NCBI RefSeq assembly: GCF_036226445.1
Contig: NZ_CP108474.1
Coordinates: 3,348,001 to 3,412,000 of the forward strand
DNA from: Streptomyces sp. NBC_01255
GTDB taxonomy: Bacteria > Actinomycetota > Actinomycetes > Streptomycetales > Streptomycetaceae
Length of the DNA stretch: 64,000 nucleotides
Direction of reading: 5' to 3'
The translations under genes and the position numbers were made by a program. The stretch's first letter is position 1; the number at the start of each line of letters is the position of its first letter. The notes beneath the pieces were generated by a model. That model searched no databases. It was given only the letters and a program-made list of their open reading frames with translations, and had not been told where the DNA came from. Of this stretch, positions 42,879-51,125 are shown piece after piece.

Positions 42879-43628
42879 CAGGAAGGCGGTGAGCAGCCGG
42901 GCGGTCTCGTCCGGTCGCTCCAGGGCCGGGAGGTGTCCGGCCCAGTCGAGGTCGACCCGGCGGGCGGCGGGCAGGAGGCCGGCCAGGTCGTCGGCGACGG
43001 CCCGGAAGTCGGGCACGTCGTGGGCGCCGCTGGCGACGAGCGCGGGGACCTCGATGCGGGCGAGCTCCTCCCGGGTGACCTCGAGGTCGACCGGGCGGAA
43101 CTCCGCGGGGGCGGCGAGCTGGACGTCGAAGGCGCGCCGCTGCATCTCCCGTACGAGGGCGCGGGCGGTCTCGTCGGCCTCGGGGCCGAGCCAGGTGTCG
43201 ACGTTGAGCTCGACGGCGGCGTCGAGGTCGCCGGCCTCCAGGAGCGCGTCCTCGCGGCCGCCCCACGCCCGCAGCTCCTCGCTCGGCACCATGCAGGGGC
43301 TGCCGGAGCCGAGCAGGGCGAGCGCGGTGACGCGGCGGGGGTGACGGGCGGCGAACTCCAGGGCGACGACGCCGCCGAAGGAGGAGCCGACGAGGGCGGC
43401 GCGGTCGGCGCCGAGGTGGTCGAGGAGGTCGCGGACGTCCTCCGCGTGGGTGTGCGGGGCGTCGACGGGGGTGTCGCCGAAGCCGCGGAGGTCGCAGCGG
43501 ACGACACGGTGGCCCGCATCGGCGAGCGCGTGGAACTGTCCGTCCCACATCCGGCGGTCGCAGACCCCGGAGTGCAGCAGGACAACGGTCGAGGGGCCTT
43601 GGCCGGCCAGGTCATGAGAGAGCGTCAC
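42867..43628 (-). CDS. Alpha/beta hydrolase
   Basis: A 253-residue protein of the 3-oxoadipate enol-lactonase/haloperoxidase-like group. VVLLHSGVCDRRMWDGQ is the oxyanion-hole strand, LVGSSFGGVVALEFAARHP gives the G-x-S-x-G nucleophile, VASGAHDVPDF the acid and WAGHLPALERPDE the His. The triad is complete, in contrast to the protein at 3097. Substrate unknown. Its stop lies in the tandem repeat at 42804-42878. Confidence 0.88.
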   Translation of the reverse strand: MTLSHDLAGQGPSTVVLLHSGVCDRRMWDGQFHALADAGHRVVRCDLRGFGDTPVDAPHTHAEDVRDLLDHLGADRAALVGSSFGGVVALEFAARHPRRVTALALLGSGSPCMVPSEELRAWGGREDALLEAGDLDAAVELNVDTWLGPEADETARALVREMQRRAFDVQLAAPAEFRPVDLEVTREELARIEVPALVASGAHDVPDFRAVADDLAGLLPAARRVDLDWAGHLPALERPDETARLLTAFLAGV

Positions 43629-43681
43629 CCGCTGACCTTAGAGGAGGGCGGAGCCTGGCGGCCATTGATTTGAGCATGCGA

Positions 43682-43740
43682 CTTGAACACGTTCAAGAGG
43701 AGGTCTACAGTCATGCCCAACAGCTTTTGAACGCGTTCAA
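43682..43740. promoter_or_regulatory. Twin TetR-type operators and promoter
   Basis: CTTGAACACGTTCAAG (43682-43697) and TTGAACGCGTTCAA (43727-43740) are near-identical palindromes, 44 bp apart. The first overlaps a TTGAAC/TACAGT promoter with a 17-bp spacer (43683-43688, 43706-43711). The likely ligand is the TetR protein encoded at 44613. Confidence 0.75.
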
Positions 43741-43753
43741 GGGAGGGTGGGGC

Positions 43754-44188
43754 ATGGACCTCACTGTCGTCGCGTATGTCGTCTACCTGCTGATCAGCGT
43801 GGCACTGACCATCTGGGTCGCCCGCACGCTCAGCCGTAACGGAAGGATCTTCCTCGCCGACGTCCTGCACGGGAACGAGAAGCTCGCGGAGGCCGTCAAC
43901 CACCTCCTCGTGGTCGGCTTCTACCTCGTCAACTTCGGCTTCGTCGCCCTCCACCTGAGCCAGGACGAGGCCGTCCTCGACGCCCGCTCGCTCTTCGAGG
44001 CCCTCTCCGTCAAGCTCGGGGTCGTCCTGCTCGTCCTCGGCGTGATGCACCTGGGCAACGTGTACGTGCTCAACAAGATCCGCCGCCGGGGCGTGATGGA
44101 GCGCGAGCAGGTCCCGCCGGTCGGCCCGCAGGGCTGGACCGCGTCCCCCAAGGGCGGTCCCTGGGCCCCGCCCGCGCCGCAGGCCTGA
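43754..44188 (+). CDS. Small integral membrane protein
   Basis: A 144-residue protein with three hydrophobic helices (LTVVAYVVYLLISVALTIWV, LLVVGFYLVNFGFVAL, LGVVLLVLGVMHLGNVYVL) and a Pro-rich C-terminal tail. GGGAGG lies 7 nt before ATG 43754. It is the first gene after the twin operators and is followed after 3 nt by a DCC-family thiol protein, so a redox or electron-transfer membrane function is possible. Family not recognised. Confidence 0.78.
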   Translation: MDLTVVAYVVYLLISVALTIWVARTLSRNGRIFLADVLHGNEKLAEAVNHLLVVGFYLVNFGFVALHLSQDEAVLDARSLFEALSVKLGVVLLVLGVMHLGNVYVLNKIRRRGVMEREQVPPVGPQGWTASPKGGPWAPPAPQA

Positions 44189-44191
44189 ACC

Positions 44192-44602
44192 GTGCGGACC
44201 CCCGTCGGACGCCTGACCGTGCTGTACGACGCCGACTGCCCGCTCTGCGTCCACCTGAGGCACTGGCTGCTGCGGCAGCGGCAGCTCGTGCCGCTGGACC
44301 TGGTCCCGGCCGGCTCCCAGGAGGCCGGGCGCCGCTTCCCGGAACTCGACCACTCCGCCACCCTGCGGGAGATCACGGTGGTCGGGGACCGGGGGCAGGT
44401 CTACCGGGAGACGAACACCTGGATCGTCTGCCTCTGGGCGCTCGCCGACCACCGGGCCAAGGCCCACTGGCTGGCCACCCCGGCCGGGCAGCCCTTCGCC
44501 CGGGTGACCGTCCTGGCCGCCGCGAAGTGGCGCGAGGCCCTCAAGGGGCCCGCCTGCGAGGACGAGGGCGGGCGCTGCGAGGCACCCGGCCGGCCCGACT
44601 AG
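44192..44602 (+). CDS. DCC family thiol-disulfide oxidoreductase
   Basis: A 136-residue protein. LTVLYDADCPLCVHLRHWL carries the D-x-x-C-x-x-C motif that defines the DCC family. These proteins resemble thioredoxin folds and are thought to act in redox processes; partners are unknown. It probably forms one transcript with the upstream membrane protein and may read through to the tetR gene, which also has its own -10. Confidence 0.85.
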   Translation: MRTPVGRLTVLYDADCPLCVHLRHWLLRQRQLVPLDLVPAGSQEAGRRFPELDHSATLREITVVGDRGQVYRETNTWIVCLWALADHRAKAHWLATPAGQPFARVTVLAAAKWREALKGPACEDEGGRCEAPGRPD

Positions 44603-44612
44603 GCTCGGCACC

Positions 44613-45401
44613 GTGAAGGAAGAGCAGAAGGCCGACGAGCAGCGGGCCGAAGTCGACAAGGCCGAAGGCAAGAAGGCCCCGAAGAGCGAGCAGACCCGCA
44701 CGCTCATCCTCGAAACCGCGCTCCGGCTGTTCAAGGAGCGCGGTTACGACAAGACGACGATGCGGGCCATCGCCCAGGAGGCCGGGGTCTCCGTCGGCAA
44801 CGCGTACTACTACTTCTCGTCCAAGGAGCACCTCGTCCAGGGCTTCTACGACCGGATCGCCCAGGAGCACCAGGCCGCGGTCGAGTCCATCCTGAACGGC
44901 CCCGAGAAGGACCTGACGGCCCGGATCCGGGGCGTCTACCTCGGCTGGCTCGACATCGCCGAGCCGTACCACGAGTTCGCCGCGCAGTTCTTCAAGAACG
45001 CCGCCGACCCGGACAGCCCGCTCAGCCCGTTCTCACCGGAGTCGGAGGGCCCGCGCGAGGCGGCGATCGAGGTCCACCGGCGGGTCATCCGCGGCGCTTC
45101 GGTGAAGGTCGACCCGGAACTCGCCGAGGCGCTCCCGCAGTTGCTGTGGCTCCAGCAGATGGGCCTCGTGCTGTTCTGGGTGTACGACCGCTCGGAGGGC
45201 GCCGCGAACAGCCGGCGGCTCGTCGAGCGGCTCGCGCCGGTCACGGCCCGCGCGATCTCGCTCTCCCGGTTCCGGATCCTCCGGCCGCTCGTCAAGGAGA
45301 CGCACGAGCTGCTCTCCGACTTCATGCCGACGGCGGCGGGGATGGCGGCCTCGGGAAGGCCCAAGCGGGCCACCCCGAAGCCGCCGGCCGGGGACAGCTA
45401 G
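44613..45401 (+). CDS. TetR family transcriptional regulator
   Basis: A 262-residue repressor. LILETALRLFKERGYDKTTM, then AIAQEAGVSVGNAYYYFSSK, is a standard TetR helix-turn-helix. The N-terminal 20 residues are Lys/Glu-rich. TAGGCT (44600-44605) lies 7 nt before GTG 44613, so it can also be made from a leaderless mRNA. The palindromes at 43682-43740 are its probable sites. The last 4 nt overlap the convergent binding-protein gene. Confidence 0.9.
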   Translation: MKEEQKADEQRAEVDKAEGKKAPKSEQTRTLILETALRLFKERGYDKTTMRAIAQEAGVSVGNAYYYFSSKEHLVQGFYDRIAQEHQAAVESILNGPEKDLTARIRGVYLGWLDIAEPYHEFAAQFFKNAADPDSPLSPFSPESEGPREAAIEVHRRVIRGASVKVDPELAEALPQLLWLQQMGLVLFWVYDRSEGAANSRRLVERLAPVTARAISLSRFRILRPLVKETHELLSDFMPTAAGMAASGRPKRATPKPPAGDS

Positions 45402-46951
45402 ATCCAGTCGAGCTCCCAGAGGCGCCAGATGCCGGTGCCGTCAGTGAGGTACTGGGAGCCGCCCACCGCCTCCGTGGCGAGGACGTAGTCCTTCTTCTGC
45501 CACAGCGGGACGAGCGGGACGTCGTCGGCGACCTCGGTCTGGATCGCCCGGAAGTCCCCGGTCGCCCGGGAGCGGTCGCTGAACTGCTGCGTCGAGACGA
45601 CCAGGGAGTCGATCCGCTTGCTGGAGAAGCCGTTGTGCAGGGTGTTCGCCGTGCCGACGAGGGGCGCGGTGAAGCTGTCGGAGTCGGGGAAGTCGGGCAG
45701 CCAGCCGACGGTGTACGCGTCGTAGGCGCCGCGCGCGTACGCCTTCTGGAAGCCCTTCCAGTCAGCCTCGACGACCTTGACCTTGAAGAGGCCGGTCGCC
45801 TCCAGCTGCCGCTTGATCTCCGCGGTCTCGGCGGCGTAGGTGGCGTCCGCGCGGAAGCCGAAGGTGAACTTCACCGGCGTCTCCACCCCGGCTTCCTTCA
45901 GGAGCTTCTTCGCCTTCTTCGCGCTCGGCGCGGGGTTGGCGTCGTAGAACGCCGTGCTGTGCCCCACGAAGCCCTGCGGGATGAGCGAGTACAGCGGCTC
46001 GACGGTGCCCTTGTAGGCGCCGGTGGTGATCTCCGGGCGGTCGATGACGGCGGCGACGGCCTGGCGCACGGCCTTGTCCGCCAGCGGCGAGCCGGGCCGG
46101 ACGTTGAAGTTGAGGTTGCGGATCTCCGCGCTCTCGGCCTCGGTGAGCCGGGTCCCGCCCTCGGTCTCCAGGGTCGCGAGGAATTCCGGCGGCAGCTGCC
46201 GGTGCGTGACGTCGACCTGCTGCGACTTCCACGCGCCGGCGAGGTCCTCGGACGTGCCGAAGTACTTCACGAGGACCGGGCCGCCGGCCTTCGTGATGGC
46301 GCCCTTGTACGCGGGGTTGGGCTCCAGGCGCGCGGACTCGCCCGGCTTGTACTCCTTGAGGACGTACGGGCCGGAGCCGTCGACGGCCAGGCCGGTGCGC
46401 AGCGCGTCGGCCGGGTACTGGTCCTTGTCGACGATCGAGCCGGCGCCGGTGGCCAGCTTCAGCGGGAAGGTGGCGTCCCGGCCGCTGAGGTTGAAGGTGA
46501 CGTCGCGGCCGTCGGCCACGACGTTCTTCAGCGTCGGGAAGAGCGGCTGCGGACCGACGTCCGTCTTGATGCGCAGCATCCGCTCGAAGGAGTACTCGAC
46601 GTCCTCGGCCGTCATCTTGCGCCCGTTGGCGAAGGTGAGGTCGTCGCGGAGCGTGCACCGGTACGTGGTGAGCTTGGCCCCCACGAACTTGCAGCTCTCG
46701 GCGGCGTCCGGCACGGGAGTCGTGAATCCCGGCTTGAACGTCAGCAGCGACTGGAAGACGTTGCTGTACATGGCCCACGAACCGGCGTCATAGGCGCCGG
46801 CCGGGTCGAGTGAAGTGACTTCGTCGGTCGTGCCGACGCTGATCGGATCCGACCGGAGTCCGTCGGAGGGCAGGAGTTGCCAGCCCCCGACCCCGGCCGC
46901 CACCAGTACTCCACAAGTGATGAGGATCCGCAGACGGACCGTCGACCGCAT
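45398..46951 (-). CDS. ABC transporter substrate-binding protein (family 5), N-terminally anchored
   Basis: A 517-residue extracellular receptor of the OppA/DppA type. VTSLDPAGAYDAGSWAMYSN, LTFANGRKMTAEDVEYSFER and LPQGFVGHS-like text are the standard family pattern. The N-terminal hydrophobic stretch (TCGVLVAAGVGGWQLL) has no valid lipobox: the only nearby Cys is in LITC before the hydrophobic core. It is probably membrane-anchored by an uncleaved helix, or secreted. No permease or ATPase genes adjoin it, so it is an orphan. Peptide or another ligand cannot be told. Confidence 0.85.
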   Translation of the reverse strand: MRSTVRLRILITCGVLVAAGVGGWQLLPSDGLRSDPISVGTTDEVTSLDPAGAYDAGSWAMYSNVFQSLLTFKPGFTTPVPDAAESCKFVGAKLTTYRCTLRDDLTFANGRKMTAEDVEYSFERMLRIKTDVGPQPLFPTLKNVVADGRDVTFNLSGRDATFPLKLATGAGSIVDKDQYPADALRTGLAVDGSGPYVLKEYKPGESARLEPNPAYKGAITKAGGPVLVKYFGTSEDLAGAWKSQQVDVTHRQLPPEFLATLETEGGTRLTEAESAEIRNLNFNVRPGSPLADKAVRQAVAAVIDRPEITTGAYKGTVEPLYSLIPQGFVGHSTAFYDANPAPSAKKAKKLLKEAGVETPVKFTFGFRADATYAAETAEIKRQLEATGLFKVKVVEADWKGFQKAYARGAYDAYTVGWLPDFPDSDSFTAPLVGTANTLHNGFSSKRIDSLVVSTQQFSDRSRATGDFRAIQTEVADDVPLVPLWQKKDYVLATEAVGGSQYLTDGTGIWRLWELDWI

Positions 46952-47118
46952 TGCCGTGTTTCCTTTTTTCGTACCACCCCAGGCACGACGCCCCCCGAAA
47001 ACGCCGCATTACCGTCAGCCAATCACACGACTTTCACAAGTGGAAGGAAAAACTTTCACACAGCAGGTATATGTCCGGAATATGAGACTTTAAGCCGATG
47101 AGCAGCACGTATCGCTCT

Positions 47119-47145
47119 CGGAGCAGGGAGTGACCCCCTGCTCCG
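47119..47145. terminator. Hairpin downstream of metallophosphoesterase gene
   Basis: A 10-bp stem (47119-47128 with 47136-47145). The rest of the gap to 46952 is relatively AT-rich and holds the binding-protein promoter on the minus strand. Confidence 0.6.
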
Positions 47146-47153
47146 CCGCCCGA

Positions 47154-48401
47154 TTACGCCTGCTTCGAGGCGAGTTCGACGAGGGTGATGTCGGAGGGCG
47201 CCCCGACCCGGACCGGGGGTCCCCAGGCGCCCGCGCCCCGCGAGACGTACAGCTGGGTGTCGCCGTACCGTTCGAGCCCCGCGACGGTCGGGTTGGCGAA
47301 CTCGGCGAGGTAGTTGCCCGGCCATAGCTGACCGCCGTGGGTGTGACCGGAGAGCTGGAGGTCCACACCGTGGCGTACGGCGTCGTGGATGACGACCGGC
47401 TGGTGCGCGAGGAGCACGGCGGCGCGGGCCCGGTCGCGGTCGCCGAGGGCGCGGCCGAAGTCGGGACCCTGGCCCTCGCTCTCCCCCGCGATGTCGTCGA
47501 CGCCGGCGAGGTCGAAGCCGGCCGCGATCTCCACGCGCTCGTTGCGCAGCGGGCGCAGGCCGAGCTCGCGTACGTGGTCGACCCAGGCGTCGGCGCCCGA
47601 GAAGTACTCGTGGTTGCCCGTCACGAAGAAGGAGCCGTGGCGGGCGCGGAGCCGGGCGAGCGGCTCGGCGGCGGACCCGAGGTTCTCGACGGTGCCGTCG
47701 ACGAGGTCGCCGACGATCGCGATCAGATCGGGCTGGGTGGAGTTGATCGCGTCCACGATCCGCTGACTGTGGGCCCGGCCCAGGATCGGCCCGAGGTGGA
47801 TGTCGGACACGACGGCGATCCGGTAGCCGTGCGCGGCGCGCGGCACCTTGGCGAGCGGGACGGTGACGCGCTTGATCCGGGGCCCGCGCAGCACACCGTA
47901 CGTGCCGTACCCGACGGTCCCGAGAGCGACGGCAGCGGCGGAGCCACCGACGACACGCGAGACGAAGAGCCGCCGGGAGGGGGCGGCTGCCGGGGGCTCA
48001 GGGGCCTCCACGGCAGGCGCGGCGGTTTCGGGAACGGACACGGGCACGGGCACGGGTGCCGCCTGGTGCACCTCAGCCGTGGCGCGGCGGTCGAGCCACC
48101 GGCGCAGGACGGGCCGCACGGCCTCGCCGACCACGAGGGCCAGGGTCACGTACAGCAGCAGGGCGAGCCACAGGAACCCCGGCCAGGCGACGACCTGCTG
48201 GAACCAGAAGGGCGCACCGGCCCGCGCGGAGGTCAACGCCGCGAGCGAGAGCAACGGCAGCACGACGACGGCCACCGTACCGACCCGCCGAGCCGTCCCC
48301 CCGGCCACCGTCACATCGCGCACGAGGCGCCGCCACACGTACCAGTGAACCCCGCCGAGCACGGCGAGGACCACGACCAGAACCAGCAGAAACACGAGCA
48401 C
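47154..48401 (-). CDS. Membrane metallophosphoesterase
   Basis: A 415-residue protein. The N-terminal part has three to four helices, with a twin-Arg-like RRLFVSRVVGGSAAA around the last, followed by an external calcineurin-like phosphoesterase domain with IAVVSDIHLGPILGRAHS, VGDLVDGT, VTGNHEYFSG, LLAHQP and LSGHTHGGQLWP. These are the five metal-binding blocks of the YkuE/YaeI group, which act on lipid or nucleotide phosphates. GTG 48401 was chosen because GAGGGGG is upstream and the first helix follows directly. Confidence 0.88.
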   Translation of the reverse strand: MLVFLLVLVVVLAVLGGVHWYVWRRLVRDVTVAGGTARRVGTVAVVVLPLLSLAALTSARAGAPFWFQQVVAWPGFLWLALLLYVTLALVVGEAVRPVLRRWLDRRATAEVHQAAPVPVPVSVPETAAPAVEAPEPPAAAPSRRLFVSRVVGGSAAAVALGTVGYGTYGVLRGPRIKRVTVPLAKVPRAAHGYRIAVVSDIHLGPILGRAHSQRIVDAINSTQPDLIAIVGDLVDGTVENLGSAAEPLARLRARHGSFFVTGNHEYFSGADAWVDHVRELGLRPLRNERVEIAAGFDLAGVDDIAGESEGQGPDFGRALGDRDRARAAVLLAHQPVVIHDAVRHGVDLQLSGHTHGGQLWPGNYLAEFANPTVAGLERYGDTQLYVSRGAGAWGPPVRVGAPSDITLVELASKQA

Positions 48402-48429
48402 GCCCCGAACCCCCTCTTTCTCTTCCCGA

Positions 48430-48684
48430 CTAGGAGCTGTGACCGGTGTCGCGACGCGCGGCACGCACTCCACGCAACCCGAGCACACCGATCACCGTCC
48501 CCAAGACAAAGGACGTGACGGCGAGCAGCAGGTGAACCCAGAAATAGGCCGTCGGGTCACCCGCGTCGTCGAAGGCGAGGCCGCTCCCGTCGTTCCACAG
48601 GTTTTTGACGAAGGTGACCCAGATGAACCAGCTCCACACCCCGAACGCGAGCAGGAACCAGGAGACGCGACGGCTGAGCTTCAT
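48430..48684 (-). CDS. SCO4848-like small membrane protein
   Basis: An 84-residue two-helix membrane protein (WFLLAFGVWSWFIWVTFV and FWVHLLLAVTSFVLGTVIGV) with a central acidic loop. It resembles what is called the SCO4848 family of actinomycete membrane proteins, named from memory. It lies 28 nt before the phosphoesterase gene on the same strand, so they are likely co-transcribed. Function unknown. Confidence 0.75.
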   Translation of the reverse strand: MKLSRRVSWFLLAFGVWSWFIWVTFVKNLWNDGSGLAFDDAGDPTAYFWVHLLLAVTSFVLGTVIGVLGLRGVRAARRDTGHSS

Positions 48685-48793
48685 GGCCCCAGTATCACCG
48701 TCCGCCTCCCCGGCCCCGCGTCCGGGTGGACGAGCGTGGACGAACCGCCAGGCGGGGTTCGGATCCCTGTTCCGTACCTGTACGTTCTCGACC

Positions 48794-50110
48794 GTGTCTG
48801 CTTCGAAGAAGACCGCTTGGGCGGTCGCCGCTGCCGTACTCCTGCCGTTCGTCATCGCCGCACCCGCGGCCCACGCGGACGAAGGGAAGGACGCGAAGGA
48901 CAAGCAGCCCAAACCGCCCGCCACCATGTCCGCGGTCGGCGGCGCGCTGCTCGGCAAGCCCGGTACCCAGGTCCGGCTGGGGGCCGGTGCCCCCGTGCTG
49001 CCGAAGGATCTGTCCGCCCGGTCCTGGATCGTCGCGGACGCGGAGAGCGGCGAGGTCCTCGCCGCGCACAACGCGCACTGGCGGCTCGCTCCGGCGTCCA
49101 CGCTGAAGATGCTCTTCGCGGACACCGTGCTGCCGAAGCTCGGCAAGACGCAGAACCATCTGGTCACCAACCAGGACCTGGCCGGGCTCGGCTCCGGGTC
49201 CAGCCTGGTGGGCGTCAAGGAGAAGCAGACCTACAGCGTCCGCGACCTGTGGCTCGGGGTCTTCCTCCGCTCCGGCAACGACGCCGTCCACGTCCTGTCG
49301 GCCATGAACGGCGGCATCCCGAAGACCGTGAAGGACATGAACGCCCGCGCGGCCGAGCTCCAGGCGCTCGACACGTACGTGGTCTCCCCGGACGGTTACG
49401 ACGCCCCGCGCCAGGTCTCGTCCGCGTACGACCTGACACTCATCGCCCGCAGCGGCATGCAGAACGAGGACTTCCGCGAGTACGCCGCCACGCCCCGCGC
49501 CGCCTTCCCCGGCGAGCTGAAGCCGGGCAAGAAGCGCGAGACATTCGAGATCCAGAACACCAACCGGCTGCTGACCGGTGACTTCGGCGTCGCCCCGTAC
49601 CAGGGGATCGCGGGGGTGAAGAACGGCAACACCACCCATGCCGGATCCACCTTCACGGGCGTCGCGGAGCGGGGTGGGAAGGTGCTGCTCGTCACCGTGA
49701 TGAACCCGTCGTCGAAGGAGCAGCACGCGGTCTACAAGGAGACCGCCCGGCTGCTCGACTGGGGCTTCGCCGCGGCCGGGAAGGTGACCCCGGTGGGCGA
49801 GCTGGTGCCGCCCACGTCGGCCCGTACGGGCACGGGGTCGGGAACGGGGCCGGATTCCGGGTCGGGCACCGGGAGTTCGGACGGCGGCACGGCGCCCGCG
49901 CCCGGGAAGAACGCTCCGGACGCGTCGGCGAGCGCCGCCGCCTCCTCGGAGAAGTCCGGCGGCGTCGGGATCGCGCTGAGCGTGGCGGGCGGGGCGCTCG
50001 TCCTGCTCGCCGGCGCCGTGTTCCTCGTCAACCGGCGCTGGCCGCCGGCCGGTTCGGGGTCGCGGCGTCGTCGCTCGCGGGCTCCGCTGGATCCGGACGT
50101 GAACCCGTAG
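48794..50110 (+). CDS. dacC: D-alanyl-D-alanine carboxypeptidase
   Basis: A 438-residue penicillin-binding protein of peptidase family S11. A signal peptide ends PAAHA, followed by the catalytic STLK (in APASTLKML), SGN (FLRSGNDAV) and K-N-G (GVKNGNTT, in place of KTG) boxes. A Gly/Ser/Pro-rich linker and a C-terminal transmembrane helix (GGALVLLAGAVFLVNRRW) anchor it. It trims the D-Ala of pentapeptides in the wall. TACGTT (48781-48786) lies 7 nt before GTG 48794, so it is leaderless. Its last 83 nt overlap the convergent YihY gene. Confidence 0.9.
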   Translation: MSASKKTAWAVAAAVLLPFVIAAPAAHADEGKDAKDKQPKPPATMSAVGGALLGKPGTQVRLGAGAPVLPKDLSARSWIVADAESGEVLAAHNAHWRLAPASTLKMLFADTVLPKLGKTQNHLVTNQDLAGLGSGSSLVGVKEKQTYSVRDLWLGVFLRSGNDAVHVLSAMNGGIPKTVKDMNARAAELQALDTYVVSPDGYDAPRQVSSAYDLTLIARSGMQNEDFREYAATPRAAFPGELKPGKKRETFEIQNTNRLLTGDFGVAPYQGIAGVKNGNTTHAGSTFTGVAERGGKVLLVTVMNPSSKEQHAVYKETARLLDWGFAAAGKVTPVGELVPPTSARTGTGSGTGPDSGSGTGSSDGGTAPAPGKNAPDASASAAASSEKSGGVGIALSVAGGALVLLAGAVFLVNRRWPPAGSGSRRRRSRAPLDPDVNP

Positions 50111-50945
50111 CCGTCCAGGCCGAGGAGAACAGCAGCAGTTTCGCGGTGAAGTTGATCCACAGCATCAGGGCGATCGGTGTGCCGAACGCCCCGTACATCG
50201 ACTTCCCCGCGACCCCCTTCATGTAGCCGCCGAGCAGCAGCTTGAGCAGCTCGAAGCCGACGGCGCCGATGAGCGCCGCCACCACGAGCCGGCGGCGGGG
50301 CGGGTGGACGCCGGGCAGCAGCGTCAGGACGTAGAGCAGCATCAGGAAGTCGGCGGCGACGGCGACGAGGACGGCGGCCGCCTGGAGCAGGTAGCCGCCC
50401 GCCCCGTCGCCGGAGATGCCGACCCGGTCGGCGCTCCAGCCGACGGCGGTGGAGCCGAGCCAGGACGCGGCGAGCGAGCAGACCGCGACGCCGCCGAGGC
50501 CGAGGAGCACGAGCGCGTCCTTGCCCTTGCGCACGACGGGGTTGCCCTCCTCGGTGTCGTCGAGCCCCCACACGACCCGCAGGCACTCCCTCATGGAGCC
50601 GATCCAGCTGATGCCGGTGACGAGCAGGAGGGCGCCGGCGATGAGTCCGACGGTGCCGGCGTTGGCGACGAGGCCGTCGATGTCGAGCTGGTCGGAGATG
50701 CCGGGTACCTGGTCGGAGATCTTCTCCTCGATCTTGTCGAGCTGTTCCGTGGAGAGCAGCGCGGCGCCGATCGCGGCGGCGACCGTGATCAGCGGGAAGA
50801 GCGCGAGGAAGGAGAGGAAGGTGATCGCGGCGGCGAGCCGGCTCCAGTGGACCTCGTCGAGGGTCTCGTACGAGCGCCAGGCGTGGGTCCGCATGAGGCG
50901 GGTGGCCACGGGGCCGATGACGGGGAGCTTGGTCAGCCAGTCCAT
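50028..50945 (-). CDS. YihY/BrkB family membrane protein
   Basis: A 305-residue protein with about 6 helices. AAAITFLSFLALFPLITVAA and GPLLLVTGISWIGSMRECLR-like text are typical of the YihY/virulence factor BrkB family, once called RNase BN. ATG 50945 is chosen (MDWLTKLPVIGPVATRL); a longer frame lacks support. Its 3' 83 nt run antisense to the end of dacC. The C-terminal tail is Pro/Ala-rich and may be a product of that overlap. Confidence 0.85.
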   Translation of the reverse strand: MDWLTKLPVIGPVATRLMRTHAWRSYETLDEVHWSRLAAAITFLSFLALFPLITVAAAIGAALLSTEQLDKIEEKISDQVPGISDQLDIDGLVANAGTVGLIAGALLLVTGISWIGSMRECLRVVWGLDDTEEGNPVVRKGKDALVLLGLGGVAVCSLAASWLGSTAVGWSADRVGISGDGAGGYLLQAAAVLVAVAADFLMLLYVLTLLPGVHPPRRRLVVAALIGAVGFELLKLLLGGYMKGVAGKSMYGAFGTPIALMLWINFTAKLLLFSSAWTATGSRPDPAEPASDDAATPNRPAASAG

Positions 50946-51125
50946 GTCGTACGCGTACCCCTTGATCCGTTGGTCCAGAGATGGCCGGAGTACGAGAATC
51001 CCCCGGCGGAGCGCGCGGGACGGTGAACGACATCCCGGAGGCAATGGCGGCATAAGCGACAGACACGGCTATACGGTCACCCTGATGGCTGTCGAGACCC
51101 ACCGCCCTCTGAGGAGTACCCCACC

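Noticed and set aside
42811..43628. Longer alternative frames for the alpha/beta hydrolase ending in GSEPQAGV
   Set aside because: They come from other frames through the tandem repeat; only the 42867-43628 frame carries the full hydrolase motifs.
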